A stretch of 64,000 bases of DNA from Selaginella tamariscina (taxonomy: Eukaryota > Streptophyta > Lycopodiopsida > Selaginellales > Selaginellaceae), in contig PUQB01000033.1 in the NCBI GenBank assembly GCA_003024785.1, positions 713,170 through 777,169 of the forward strand, written 5' to 3'. Of the stretch, positions 50,526 to 62,031 are shown piece after piece (the stretch's first letter is position 1; each line of letters begins with the position of its first letter). The translations under genes were made by a program, and so were the position numbers. The notes below the pieces were generated by a model that was given only the letters and a program-made list of their open reading frames with translations, was not told the DNA's origin and did no database searches.

Positions 50526-52624
50526 GGGCGTATTTAACTGGTAAAATACATATGTACATTTTTTATCTATATTTAATAAATTAAAAATAAAAAATCAATA
50601 CACAAATAGCATTTAATTTCATTTAAGTATAATATTTTAACAATGTTTTATAACTTCTAGTTAAGCAAATCCATGGAAATACATAATTAAAATGAAATAA
50701 ATTAAATAAGTAAATGTTATATAGTTTATAAATAGATATATTATATTGTAACATATATATTTAAATAGTTTTATTTTAGAAATAAATAGAATATTGCTCA
50801 AAATCATTAAGTGTTCTTTGAAGCTCGTAAACGTCATTCAATAAAGCATCACGATACCGTAAGCAGCAACCCTACTTTAAGTTCTCAATTGTCACATGAG
50901 TTTTATTGTTATGTCACTTGAGCTGCTTCGACTCTAGTTTCGTTAATCCAACTCTAATCAAAACCATCAAGCAACGATTATGCATTATGAAGATTTTTTG
51001 AGATTAGATGTGTGGATGAGATTAGATCCACATTCTCGTATATGCGTGGAGGAGATTAGATCCACATTCTCATAGATGTGTGGATTAGATTGGTTCTCAA
51101 CTAAAAGGATTACAATAAGGAGGCATTCATTCCTAACGGCCGGTGACCTATCGTACTTTGCAAGTTTTGCCACATCATCAGCCCTGTGGACATGTTAAAA
51201 AATTCAAACGTTTGAGCATTTACATTTTGTGGCAAAGGGGCTCGCGAGAATACAGGAAAGCCAACGGTTTATGTTTCTTAGTTTTAGTCATGGATAGAAT
51301 AAAGCTAAAGCTCTTGCTTGCATGCCTTATTGTTAAGCTTATTCTTTTGCTGAAAGAGATAATTGATCCTTCTCAAGTTATAGTGTGATTATTTTGTACT
51401 TCTTCAACAAGCAGCTAGAATCAAGAATTCCCTTGTTAAATGGGCTTATCCATATCTAATTAAATCAGACTCTTCTATCTAACTATAGTGAAAAATGTTT
51501 AAGAGCAGAATGAGAGTCTCTAAATCCACCTTCACTTTTCTCCGTAGTGAGTTTGCTCCTTTACTTCAAAAGAGAAATACAAAAAGAGAGATGTTGTTGA
51601 TGTGAGCTCTAAGGTGGCTATTGTCTGCATAGGTTAGCAACAGGGGCTACATTAAAGGAAATTGGTGATCTCTATGGCTTGGGAGAAGCTACAGGCTATT
51701 ATTTCTTTTTGTAGTAGTGCTCTTAATAAGAAATTACATTCTTTGCTAATTCATGGCCTCTTTAGATAGATTAAAGACATTTGCTCAAGAGTTTGAAGAA
51801 TTAAGAGGTATCCCTTTTGTAGTTGGTGTTATAATGGTAACCATATACCTATCATAGCTCTTACTGAAGAACCATAATAATACTACAATAGAAAGGCTTT
51901 ACTCAATTATGCTTCAGTTGATTGTCTTTGTCAATTGTTTAATTTGGGATTATGATTTGGGATGGCCATGTTGTATTCATAATTGGTCTCTTTTTCAAAG
52001 GACAAATGCAGGAAAAAGAATTATGAGTGGATACCTTAGGAAATTTTGTTGCTGCCTATCCTCCAAGGCCTTACATGCTAAGTCCTTTTAAAGGTTTAAA
52101 GAATGGGTTAGAAAGGTATGGCTAATTTGCACAATAGGGCCCCCCTTAATTCCAATACTTTTTAAGGAGGATTTAGGATGCCTACATGTTATGACATGGG
52201 AGGAAAAATTTAATGAGATGAAAATAGAAAAACATGATTTTGCTCGGGTAGTCTGCTTTTCTAAATAAAGTAATACCTTCGTATAAGTTAAATAAATCAA
52301 AAAGGTCAAAACAAAAAATTTAATGAAATGAAAATAGAAAATGTGATTTTGCTCGAGTAGTCTGCTCTTCCAAATAAAGTGATACCTTTGTGGTCAAAAC
52401 AAAAAATTTAATGAGATGAAAATAGAAAAACGTGATTTTGCTCTTCTAAATAAAGTGATACTTTTGTATAAGTTAAACAAATCAAAAAGGTCAAACAAAT
52501 AAACAACGTGAAATGACACATTCCTATTTAAAGGTGTACATGTTTTATCCTTAATATAAGTCAAAAACGTGAATCGCCACATTCCATTTAAGGGTGTACA
52601 TGTTATTTTAAGTGGTGCATTTTA
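50526..52624. other. AT-rich transposon-derived region
   Basis: The region contains a 36-bp tandem motif (GAGATTAGATCCACATTCTC) at about 51003-51095 and a triplicated block at 52203-52510. A plus-strand frame at about 51960-52110 with GYLRKFCCCLSSKALHAKSF then KRFKEWVRKVWLI is not recognised. No intact gene is seen. Confidence 0.55.
52203..52510. repeat. Three-copy tandem block upstream of the Merlin relic
   Basis: Each copy has AATTTAATGA(G/A)ATGAAAAT, GTGATTTTGCTC, GTAGTCTGCT and AAATAAAGT(A/G)ATAC. Copies start near 52206, 52317 and 52407; the third lacks the GTAGTCTGCT segment. Copies 1 and 3 end with AAATCAAAAAGGTCAAA. Confidence 0.85.
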
Positions 52625-53610
52625 TTGTGTTTTTCATTTATTTGTGTGTTATTTCTTTCTTTTTTCATTTTTATTATTATTCTTATAATGTTTAGTTTTT
52701 ATTCTTTTGCAAATTGTTCTTTTAAAGATATGAATATGCGTGAATTGCATGAAAGGACTAGTTCACCATTAAAAACAATTGATTTTTGTGTCGAAATCGG
52801 TTTACTTTTAAAGGATCGTGTTTGTGAAAGATGTGAAAATTTAATAAAGTGAAAGAAGATAACAGCAAGAAAGATGAAATGAAATGGAAATGTAAGGTAT
52901 GTAATACTACTAAAGGTTTTAAAATGGGCATTTAGTTTGCTCATAGTAATTTAAAATAAAATAATGATTGATATTATGTATTGTTGGTCAGTTAAAATGC
53001 AATAACAAATTGCTATGGTAGAATGTGGAGTTTCTCACATACTATTGTCGATTAATATAATTTTTGTAGAGACATTTGTTATATTAATTTACAAAATAGT
53101 AGTACTAAGATTGGAGGACCAGGAAAAATAGTAGAAATAAATGAAAGTAAATTTGGTAAACGTAAATATAAAAAGGTAAAAAAGTAGAGAGTCAATGTGT
53201 GTTTGGTGGTATAGAAAGGGATTCAAATAATATATTTATGGTACTAGTATTTAATAAAAGTAAGGAGACACTTACAGATCTCATTTATCAATATGTAGAA
53301 CCTGAGAGTGTGATTTTAAGTGATTGTTAGAAGGGTTATGATTCAGAATGGTTAAGTCAACTTAATTTTGAGCATTACACAATGAATCATTTTAAAAACT
53401 TTGTTAATCCTAGTACTGGAGTGCACACAAATACAATTGAATCTACGTGGGGAGCTATTAAATGATCATTACCGAGGTATGGAACTACAAAAACAGTTAT
53501 TTTCAAGAATATATGTGGCATAAAAAATTTATAGGCAATGAAAATGCATTTACAAAGCTTTGTGAATGCATTAATTTGTATGTTCACAATGTTTCACCAC
53601 CGATGTAAAT
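52625..53610 (+). pseudogene. Merlin (IS1016/ISXO2-like) DNA transposase relic
   Basis: Fragments in successive frames match the ISXO2-like transposase of Merlin elements: LHERTSSPLKTIDFCVEIG with a cysteine pair CERCE (about 52740-52840), KIGGPGKIVEINESKFGKRK (about 53107-53166), VCVFGGIERDSNNIFMVLV (about 53200-53250), a GYDSEW segment and TNTIESTWGAIK (about 53430-53465). The expected catalytic E/D-ESKFGKRK shows N in place of D. In-frame stops (about 53187, 53328, 53463) and frame breaks make it inactive. Confidence 0.75.
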
Positions 53611-53817
53611 AAATAAAGTTTAAATAAAATTTAAGAAACCCTAACACAATGTACTCAAGAAACCCTTGAGAATTAGGGTAAATATAATTTGCCTTTTCTT
53701 TTATTATACATATCCTAATGGGTGCAAGTCTCCCAAAAGGTATCAACAACATTGGAACTTTGTAATCTAGCACAAGAATGGCTGTAGAGGAGAGTGTTAA
53801 AAGCTAAATTTAAATTC

Positions 53818-54005
53818 TTTTAAAGAGGAACGATACCACATTGAAGAATCTGCCTTGTGTGATTGGTGCATGCTTACTGCTTCATAATCTTTGCATCATT
53901 CACAAAGATGGCTTTGATGAAGGTTGTATTGGTTTTTGAGATCCTATTGGTGAAAAAAATGCCCAAATTACTGAAAATAGATTGCGAATAAGGGAATGGT
54001 TGTGA
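53818..54005 (+). pseudogene. Harbinger-like nuclease C-terminal relic
   Basis: The frame reads KRNDTTLKNLPCVIGACLLL then HNLCIIHKDGFDEG, typical of the C-terminal ACCLLHN motif of HARBI1-type DDE nucleases. One internal stop follows, then NRLRIREWL and a terminal stop. No catalytic triad region was found upstream, so only the tail remains. Confidence 0.55.
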
Positions 54006-54699
54006 GCCTGATTGGGAGAATGAAATGAATTGCTGGGAAGCTTGTGAGCTTGGTTGTGAGAGTGGCAGAAATTGCTGAGAAATTTGTTGAGGAATTGATT
54101 AAACTGCTCAAAATTTGTTGGGATCCCTCTTGAGGAAATGCCATAAATCCTTGTTGCATTGGATGCACATGGTAATAGAAAGGAGGCCTTACAATAGCAG
54201 GATTGAATGGAAGTTTTGAAACTTCAAAGATCATAACCAGAGGGAGGAACATATAGGGGATCACTCTTGACCATTTTCTATCACGTTAGGTTTTTTGGCG
54301 CTTCTATTGCCTACTCAACACATTTAGCCATGTGGCAAGTTTTTATTGCTTGGCAATTGGTTGTAAAAGAATTGGTGGCTGCCATTTACCACATTTATTA
54401 GGGTGGAAGATATTTCTAATGGGAAGGCAATATTTCATAGAAGATTTAACATGGCACATTTTGGTTGGGCCTTTACAACTTCCACCTTGCTAGGAAAAGA
54501 GGGCCATAGTCACATTTAAAAAACCATACAATATAAAATCAAGAATAAAACCTAGTGGTTGTTCTACTTTTATAAGCCACATCATATTTGTAAATCACTT
54601 CTAAATATCATAAAGAAAAACTATACTACACATTTGACTTTTGAAGTGATTAGTTCAAAAACAACCACTTAATATGGTTTTTTCATTAAAACCACATCT

Positions 54700-55290
54700 T
54701 GTGACATAATATAACACTCAAGGCATGACCTTTGGGTTGTGTCACAAGTTTAATGCCGAGGGTTCAATTTTAACAAACACATGCTTAAGGGTTAGTTGCA
54801 AGTCAAGTTACCCTTGTTGTTCTATAAAAGCTATACTCTCAAGTGAGGGTGATTTCTCAAAGTGTCAAGATGATACCTTAATTTAATAAGAAAATATGTG
54901 CAAAAACACACGTCTCCTTATTGGGTTAAGGCACGAGTCTCTCAAGTCCATTAGGGTTACCCTCAAGGCTTTGAGGGTAGACATTAGAGGGAGACTTGGG
55001 ATTAAGGCACAAGTCTCTCAAGTCCATTAGGGTTACCCTCCAAGGCTTTAAGGGTAGACATTAGAGGGAGACTTAGAAGTTAATGTTAGATGACCACATC
55101 AAAACTTTAACAAATACAATGATTTCATAATGTCACATAAATTAAGTAGTAGGTGTAGAGAAAGCATATAAAAGACTGATAAGTGTTTCATTTCTTCCTC
55201 CTTGCCATTATGTTGCTCACACATGGTGATGACACCAGATGGTCACTTAACAACCATGTGTTGCCACATGTTAACCCTCCGGGTTAAAAC
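54700..55290. repeat. Dispersed repeat copy B with internal 76-bp tandem duplication
   Basis: Related to 30,060-30,700. Inside it, 54926-55001 and 55002-55078 are near-identical units starting TTAAGGCAC(G/A)AGTCTCTCAA and ending GACATTAGAGGGAGACTT. Noncoding. Confidence 0.75.
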
Positions 55291-56008
55291 TCCGACACAT
55301 GATAAGGGATGAACGAAATAAAGTGAATACGTGATAAGATAAATCAAACTTCAAAAGGTCAGGATATAGTAAGGATGATAAGGTATATAGCAGATAGTGG
55401 ACTTGTCATAGTAGCAAAAGAAAAAAGTATACTAAGAAATAAGGAAACACATAATGAGAGTAAGATAAGAGCTTATATTATGTCCACACAATGGCACATA
55501 GTACAATATCCAATATACTTGGGATCCTTTTTTAGTCCTATTCTAGTCTATTTTACTCATATTTTCAATCCAGCACTAGCAGTTATTGTAACTTTTTCTA
55601 ATTAGTTATGTAACCTCCTCATTATTGTTATGATCACTTCTGCATGGCCGTATTCTGTTAACTTTATAGATGTGTATTCCATCTTAGACTTTGTATTACA
55701 GTTGTAGCCCGTAATTCTATGTTTTCATCTGACTCATGTATTTTCACCATATATATTATTTTTAGTATTTTTCTCATTATATGCCCCAAGGAGAGAAACA
55801 TAACTAAAAACTCCTAAATGACTAAATATAATCCTAACATCCCCTTGGACTAGAACTGTTGCATCACCCCGATGCAACCTTAAGACAGTCCCACCATAGT
55901 CCCTCGTTGCTCCGTAACCATATACTCCTCATGTTGTGTCCTCACATTCCATGGGTGTTGTAGTAGTTGATGTTGGCTGTTTGGCATGTAACACTCTCTC
56001 TCTTGTTG
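55291..56008. other. Spacer left of the chromovirus
   Basis: AT-rich DNA without an intact gene. A plus-strand frame at 55375-55605 has no recognisable family. Confidence 0.4.
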
Positions 56009-56013
56009 ATTAT

Positions 56014-56493
56014 TGTCAAGCCACGATCCAGGAACCAGGAAGCGAGTAGGATTCCGGGAACAGGAAGGCTTGACTCAGGAACAGGACCGAGAGCAGGACA
56101 GGAACCAGGAACAGGAACAGGAACAGGACGAATCCAGGAGCAGGACAGGAGCAGGAGGCAAAGAGTAAGACAAGAACAAGACAGAAGAGCAAGGAACAAG
56201 AATAATCATAGAATGACTGGTGTTGATAGTAACTGATTGTACAACAATTAGGTCGGAGCTTTTATGCTCACAACTCCAAGCTAATCTAGTCATGAGTCTA
56301 ATCTAGTCATGAGTTAAGAATAGTGTCCCTTATCCTCTAGGCATATCCTGTAGCATATCCTCTAGGCATATCCTATAGGAATATCCTATAGGCATATCCT
56401 GCAGGCATATCCTGTAACCCGTATCCTGTATCCGAAATCCTGCATCCTGTATCCTGTATCCGGAAACCTGTATCCTGCATCGGGTTGTTGACA
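56014..56493 (-). repeat. 3' LTR of the chromovirus
   Basis: 480 bp, about 95% alike to the other LTR by eye, with differences mostly single-base or 3-bp indels. It holds GGAACAGGAACAGG repeats in U5 and TATCCTGTAG/AGGCATATCC repeats in U3. A TATA-like CATAAAAG (minus strand, 56259-56266) lies 31 bp upstream of CAGTTACTATCAA (minus strand, 56223-56235). Confidence 0.93.
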
Positions 56494-56506
56494 GCACCTC
56501 CTCTCT
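56494..56506 (-). other. Polypurine tract adjoining the 3' LTR
   Basis: In element sense the bases just before the 3' LTR read TTAGAGAGGAGGTGC, a purine-rich stretch suited to plus-strand priming. Confidence 0.6.
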
Positions 56507-59500
56507 AAGGACGAGTTCCACGAGTCTTGGGACCTGGTTTAGCAGGATAATGCCGATGGAAGGCAGCAACTTTGGAAGAAGCATGGAGTAAGTTGGATGC
56601 AGGTTCCCAAGTGCGATCGGTAGGCAAATAACCTTTCCAATCCACCAAGTATTGAAGTTGGCGGCGATGAAGACGAGAATCAAGGATGGCTGCAACTTCG
56701 TACTCAGGTTCACCAGCAATGACCACAGGAGGGGGAGGAGAAGAAGCACGACCAGGAAGAGAAGAAGGATGATACGGCTCCAACAAGGAGGTGTGAAACA
56801 CAGGATGAAGTTTCACCGTGGATGGTAACTCGAGTCGGAAAGCTACAGGATTTACCTCCGCCACGATCCTGTAAGGGCCCAATCGTTGAAAATCCAACTT
56901 AGAAGAAGGCCTGTTGGTGCGAATGTGTCGACGAAGAAGCCACACGAGATCACCAATCTTGTATGCAGGTGCCGGCTGACGGTGAGCATCAGCATGATGC
57001 TTGTACCGTTCCTGTGCCTGCTGAAGATGAACCTGGAGATCATCCTGTACCTGACGAAGATGCTGAGACGATCCTGTACTGCAGGAGCGGAAGAAGGAGA
57101 AGCAGGAGAGCAAAGTCAAAACGTGGATGGTGGCCTGTAAGAGCAAAGAAAGGTGTCTGGCCTGTAGATGCGTGAATGGAGTTGTTGTAGGCAAACTCCG
57201 CCATAGGAAGAAGGTCCAACCAATTATCCTGTTGGTAACTGATGAAGCAACGAAGATATTGCTCCAAGGTCTGATTGTGCGTTCTGACTGTCCATCAGTT
57301 TGCGGGTGATATCCTGAAGAAAGATCCGCTTTAACCTGTAGACTCCGAAGAAGCTCTCGCCAAAACTTGGACATGAATTGTGGACCTCGATCGGAAACAA
57401 TGCTCTCAGGAAGACCATGATGTCGGAACACCTCACGGATCACCAACTCGGCAGTTGTCTGACCTGTAGCTGTCTTGTTGCAGGGTAGGAAATGAGCCTG
57501 CTTGGTGAAACGGTCAACCACCACAAGAACTGCATCGAATCCACGAGAAGGAGGAAGATCTGTGAGGAAATCCATAGAAATGGATCTCCAAGGAGCAGAA
57601 GGAACAGGAAGAGGACGAAGAAGACCAGAAGGTGCATGACGAGGCATCTTCGACCTGTTGCAGGTGTCACAACTCCGTACAAACCTTTCCACAAAACCCG
57701 CAACCCAGGCCACCAATAGTTGCGAGTCACCAACTCAACTGTCTTGGCCACACCAAAATGTCCTGTAGCCGGGGTATCATGACAATCCTGTACCACACGA
57801 GTCCTGCAAACACCAACAGGAACGTACAGGAGACCTTCCGGTACAGGAGTCCATCCTGTATGGTGAACAGGTTGTAGTCTGGACGGGAACTGGAGGAAGA
57901 GGAACTTGCAACGTCAGGATGAATGTGTGAGAACACATTCTTTGCCAAGTCGTCTGTAGCCAACTGCGAACGGACGTCCTGTAGGAGTGTTGAATTTGCT
58001 GGAGCCTGATGAACCTGCAGTGCCGCAAGCCGGAATCGATCAGGACCCAACAACACTTGCCTTTGACAGTCAAATGCAGGATCGCCCGGGCTTGGTGCAA
58101 GGTAAGAGCGCCTAGACAATGCGTCCGCCTTGCCATTCCGAAAACCGGGCCTGTAGACGATGACGAAGTCAAAACGTGATAGGAACTCCGCCCACCTAGC
58201 CTGTCGCCGACTGAGAACTCGAGCCGTTTGAAAGTACTCCAGGTTCTTGTGATCCGTAAGAACTTGTACAGGATGTGCAGCACCTTCCAGGAAATGCCGC
58301 CACTCCTCAAACGAATCCACAATGGCCTTGAGTTCCTTGTCATGAATCTCGTAATTGATCTCCGCCGACAGGAACTTACGAGAGTGAAAAGCTACAGGAT
58401 GAAGCAACTTGTCCTCTCCAACTTGCGATAGGACGGATCCTACTGCAAAATCCGAGGCATCTGCTTCAACGAAGAAAGGACGAGAAGGATCAGGATGTGC
58501 TAAAATCGGAGCTGTCGTGAAGGTGTCCTTGAGTGTTGTGAATGCATGTTCCGCCTTGTCGGACCAAGAGAAAACCTCTGTGCGCTTGGTGAGTTCCGTG
58601 AGTGGAAGTACACGCTTGGAGAAGTCCTGTATGAATCGCCTGTAGAAGTTTGCAAAGCCAAGGAAACATTGTACATCTCGTACAGACTTGGGCCTCTCCC
58701 ACTCCACGATGGTCTTCACCTTGTGCATGTCCATGGAAACGCCAGCAGGAGAGACGATGTAGCCCAAGAACTCCACAGAATCCCTATCGAAAAAACACTT
58801 CTCCAACTTCGCATACAGCCATGCTCACGAAGCCGCTGTAGAACCAACCGTACATGCTTGTCATGTGCCGCCTGGTCCTTGGAGAAAATCAAAATGTCGT
58901 CGAGGTAGATCACCACAAACTGGTCCAAGAAGTCACGAAAGATGTCGTTCACCATGTGTTGGAACACGGCTGGGGCATTGGTAAGGCCGAAAGGCATCAC
59001 CGTGTACTCGAAGTGTCCATACCTTGTACGAAAGGCAGTCTTCCACTCATCGCCGGGACGAATCCGTACAAGGTTGTAGGCCCCTCGTAAGTCGATCTTC
59101 GTGAACACCTTTGCTCCTCGCAGCCGATCGAGAAGTTCCGGGATCAATGGCAACGGGTACCGATTCCGAATGGTAGCTTGATTCAAACCCCTGTAGTCCA
59201 CAACCAAACGTAAGCTCCCATCCTTCTTCTTGACAAAGAAGATTGGCGCTCCTGCAGGGGACTTTGAGTGACGAATGAAGCCGGATGCCAAGTTGTCCTC
59301 GATGTACTGGCGAAGAACCTCCAACTCTGTGGGTGACAATGCGTAAATCGGTCCGAACGGTGGGTCTTTCCTTCTGCAAGATCAATAGGACAGTCGTAGG
59401 ACCTGTGAACAGGAAGAACTGTAGCCTTGTGCTTGTCAAAAACGTCCTTAAAGTCGTGGTACTTGGATGGTAGAGAAGAAGGAGGAGAAGGAGAAGGAGT

Positions 59501-60485
59501 AGCGAAGGAGATTGAAAAACAGGAGAGTCAGACACAGGAAAGGTAGAAGAGGACGTAGGAGTTACTTGAAAGGCAAAAAGGTGGAAAGGAGCAGGATCAG
59601 TGGTAAGTTCATGCATGGTAGTGGTAAGAACTCGGAGAGGAGCAGGAGGGAGCTGTGACTGAAAAAGAGGAAGGATCTTGGGGGTGGAACAGAGCAGAGT
59701 AACAAAAGAGGCAGGATTGGAGAAACCTGTGTGGATGTTGACGAGTGTACAGGATTGGAAGAATCCTGTACAGAAGTCCGTGGTTGCACAGGAGTGAGGA
59801 AGCCTGTGAGTGTGCTGACGAACCAACAGGAGGTGGATCCTGTTGAGGAGGAACCTTCGACACTGATACAGGATTGGAAGAACCCTGTACAGGAACCGCA
59901 AACTTACAGGAGTGGAGAGACCTGCGGATGTGCTGAGGAACTGACATGAGGTGAATCCTGTCGAGGAGGAGTCTTCAACACTGGTACAGGAACAGGCACG
60001 GTCAATCCTGTAGCTTGTACTGCCTCAGACACCAAGGATGTATCCTGCACGCAGGAAGGTACAGGATTGATCCTGGCTGCTGGAGAGGAAAACGTGAGCG
60101 TCCTAGACCTCCAGTCGATCTGCGGATTTGCAACAACGAACCATGGCATGCCAAAAATGATGGGAGTCGACCGAGTCTTGATCAAGTTGAAGGAAATCGA
60201 ACAGTTGAATGCACCATGACTGCAAGAGAGAGGTGTGGTAGCGTGGGTAACTGCGCCAGAAGCAATCAAACGACCATCGGCCACCTCTACAGGAACTGCA
60301 CGCTTCAACTTCACCACCGGAATGCCATGCTGAGCTGCAAAAGTGTCATCCATGAAACATGCATTTGCACCAGTGTCTAACAGGGCAAACTCCTTGAGCT
60401 CTCGATTATTGAGGCGAATGTGTACAGGAAACTTGAGTGATGGAATGGTATGAGCAGCACCAATGGAGCCTGCACCTACGTCCAA
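56505..60485 (-). CDS. pol: Chromovirus pol polyprotein (frame-broken)
   Basis: Domains in order on the minus strand. Protease with [15 protein letters not shown] (about 60360-60405). Reverse transcriptase 58830-59339, with [19 protein letters not shown] and catalytic [11 protein letters not shown] (about 58880-58915). RNase H starting [14 protein letters not shown] (about 58420-58460). Integrase with zinc-binding region ending CDTCNRSK (about 57650-57675) and catalytic D, D, E within [18 protein letters not shown] and TDGQSERT (about 57300-57580). GPY/F-like [10 protein letters not shown] (about 56860). Chromodomain [20 protein letters not shown] then DWKGY and TWEP (about 56590-56700). At least three frame breaks occur, near 57720, 58822 and 59340. 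A proline-, serine- and valine-rich spacer with repeated GGATT(C)CTGTAC units lies between protease and reverse transcriptase. Confidence 0.9.
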
Positions 60486-60499
60486 CTTCGCGGCTCCTA

Positions 60500-61472
60500 G
60501 ACGAAGTGGACATTGAAGTTTTCCGACTGAACTTCAGCTTCGGCTTCACGCGTCTTGAACTTCCTGGCTTTATTAGGACATTCCGCCACCTTGTGTCCTG
60601 CTGCACCACAATACAAGCATAGGTTCTCACCCGTCGACGTTGCTTCTCAGCAGTTGAAAGTGGGCCACGCTTGGATTGTTAACCTCCATAGGAACTGCTC
60701 CAGAAGGTGTCGTAGGAACATGTGCTACGGCTACAGGATTGGCTGGCAGGAACTGCTGACGGAATTTTTCCTGACGGCGCTCGAACAAACGGTTGTCGCA
60801 GCGAACGGCCTGTTGCATGATCTCCGCTAACGTTTGAGCATCCGGTAACGTAAGGAGAAGGTCCTTCACGTCATCCCTCAGCCCAAAACGGAAAGTGTTC
60901 GATCAATGCAGTCTCGTCCCATGGAATGTTCGTGCACAATTGCTGGAATTCGGATGCATAAACGGAAGCTGGTCTGGATCCTTGTGTGAGCCTCCGTAAC
61001 TTGTGCATGCAGAACGGTACTTATCAGGATCTCCAAAGCAGGCTTCAAAGGCAGCCACGAAACCTTCAAAGTCTTCCATCAATGGGTCGTCACGCTCCAG
61101 CAAGGGAGCAACCCAAGCTCGTGGAGATCCACTTAGTAAGGATGCCAAAAGGCCAACCTTTTGTGCATCCGTCGAGTAGCGGCGTGGTTGCATGCGGATC
61201 AAGAGCCGGATCTGATTCAGGAAACCTTGGAAATCGGCACGGTTGCCACTGAACTTCTCTGGCATGCTGATCTTCGGCTCCGGAGAAAAGTTCGATGAAG
61301 AAGGAACCACCGATGCCTGAGAGAGAGCCTGCGCAGCAGCCTTGGAGGATGCATCAGCAGCTGCATGTGCCGCATGGGTGGAGCCTTGCAGATCGGTGAC
61401 CACTTGGCGCAAAGTGGCCAGCTCATGAAGCAACATTTGGTGCTCGCGTTGAAAGTGCTCAAAATCAGCCAT
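60500..61472 (-). CDS. gag: Chromovirus gag protein (frame-broken)
   Basis: The start MADFEHFQREHQMLLHELAT is at 61472. A coiled region is followed by the retrotransposon gag core, PKISMPEKFSGNRADFQGFL and SPRAWVAPLLERDDPLM. After a frame change near 61000 comes a CCHC zinc knuckle CLYCGAAGHKVAEC (about 60571-60612), then a basic tail. Gag and pol frames are displaced, but some of that displacement may be sequence error. Confidence 0.85.
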
Positions 61473-61556
61473 GATCTATGAAAGAAAGAAAGGAGAAAAA
61501 CGAAGGAAAAGAATCAAGGAAAAAAAAAGTAGCTAGGAAACGAAGAGCTATGAAAG

Positions 61557-61569
61557 CAGTTACTATCAA
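61557..61569 (-). other. Presumed self-priming primer-binding site
   Basis: In element sense this reads TTGATAGTAACTG, 2 nt inside the 5' LTR end. It is the exact reverse complement of CAGTTACTATCAA in the LTR about 31 bp after the TATA-like box. It does not match the initiator-methionine tRNA primer complement (TGGTATCAGAGC) used by plant Ty3 elements. Confidence 0.7.
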
Positions 61570-61571
61570 AC

Positions 61572-62031
61572 TGTCAAGCCACGATCCAGGAACCAGGAAG
61601 CGAGTAGGATTCCGGAACAGGAAGGCTTGACTCAGGAACAGGACGAGAGCAGGACAGGAACAGGAACAGGAACAGGAACAGGACGGATCCAGGAGAGGAC
61701 AGGAGCAGGAGGCAAAGAGTAAGACAAGAACAAGACAAGACAAGGAACAAGAATAATCGTAGAATGACTGGTGTTGATAACTGATTGTACAACAATTAGG
61801 TCGGAGCTTTTATGCTCACAACTCCAAGCTAATCTAGTCATGAGCTAAGAATAGTGTCCCTTATCCTCTAGGTATATCCTGTAGCATATCCTAGGCATAT
61901 CCTATAGGAATATCCTATAGGATATCCTGTAGGAATATCCTGCAGGCATATCCTGTAACCCGTATCCTGTATCCGAAATCCTGCATCCTGTATCTGTATC
62001 CGGAACCTGTATCCTGCATCGGGTTGTGACA
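61572..62031 (-). repeat. 5' LTR of the chromovirus
   Basis: 460 bp, starting and ending with the TGTCA/TGACA pair. Relative to the 3' LTR it lacks several single bases and three bases (GTA) within the self-priming segment at about 61775-61784. Confidence 0.92.

Noticed and set aside
56886..57309. Plus-strand frames opposite the integrase
   Set aside because: They are shadows of the minus-strand pol gene and match nothing.
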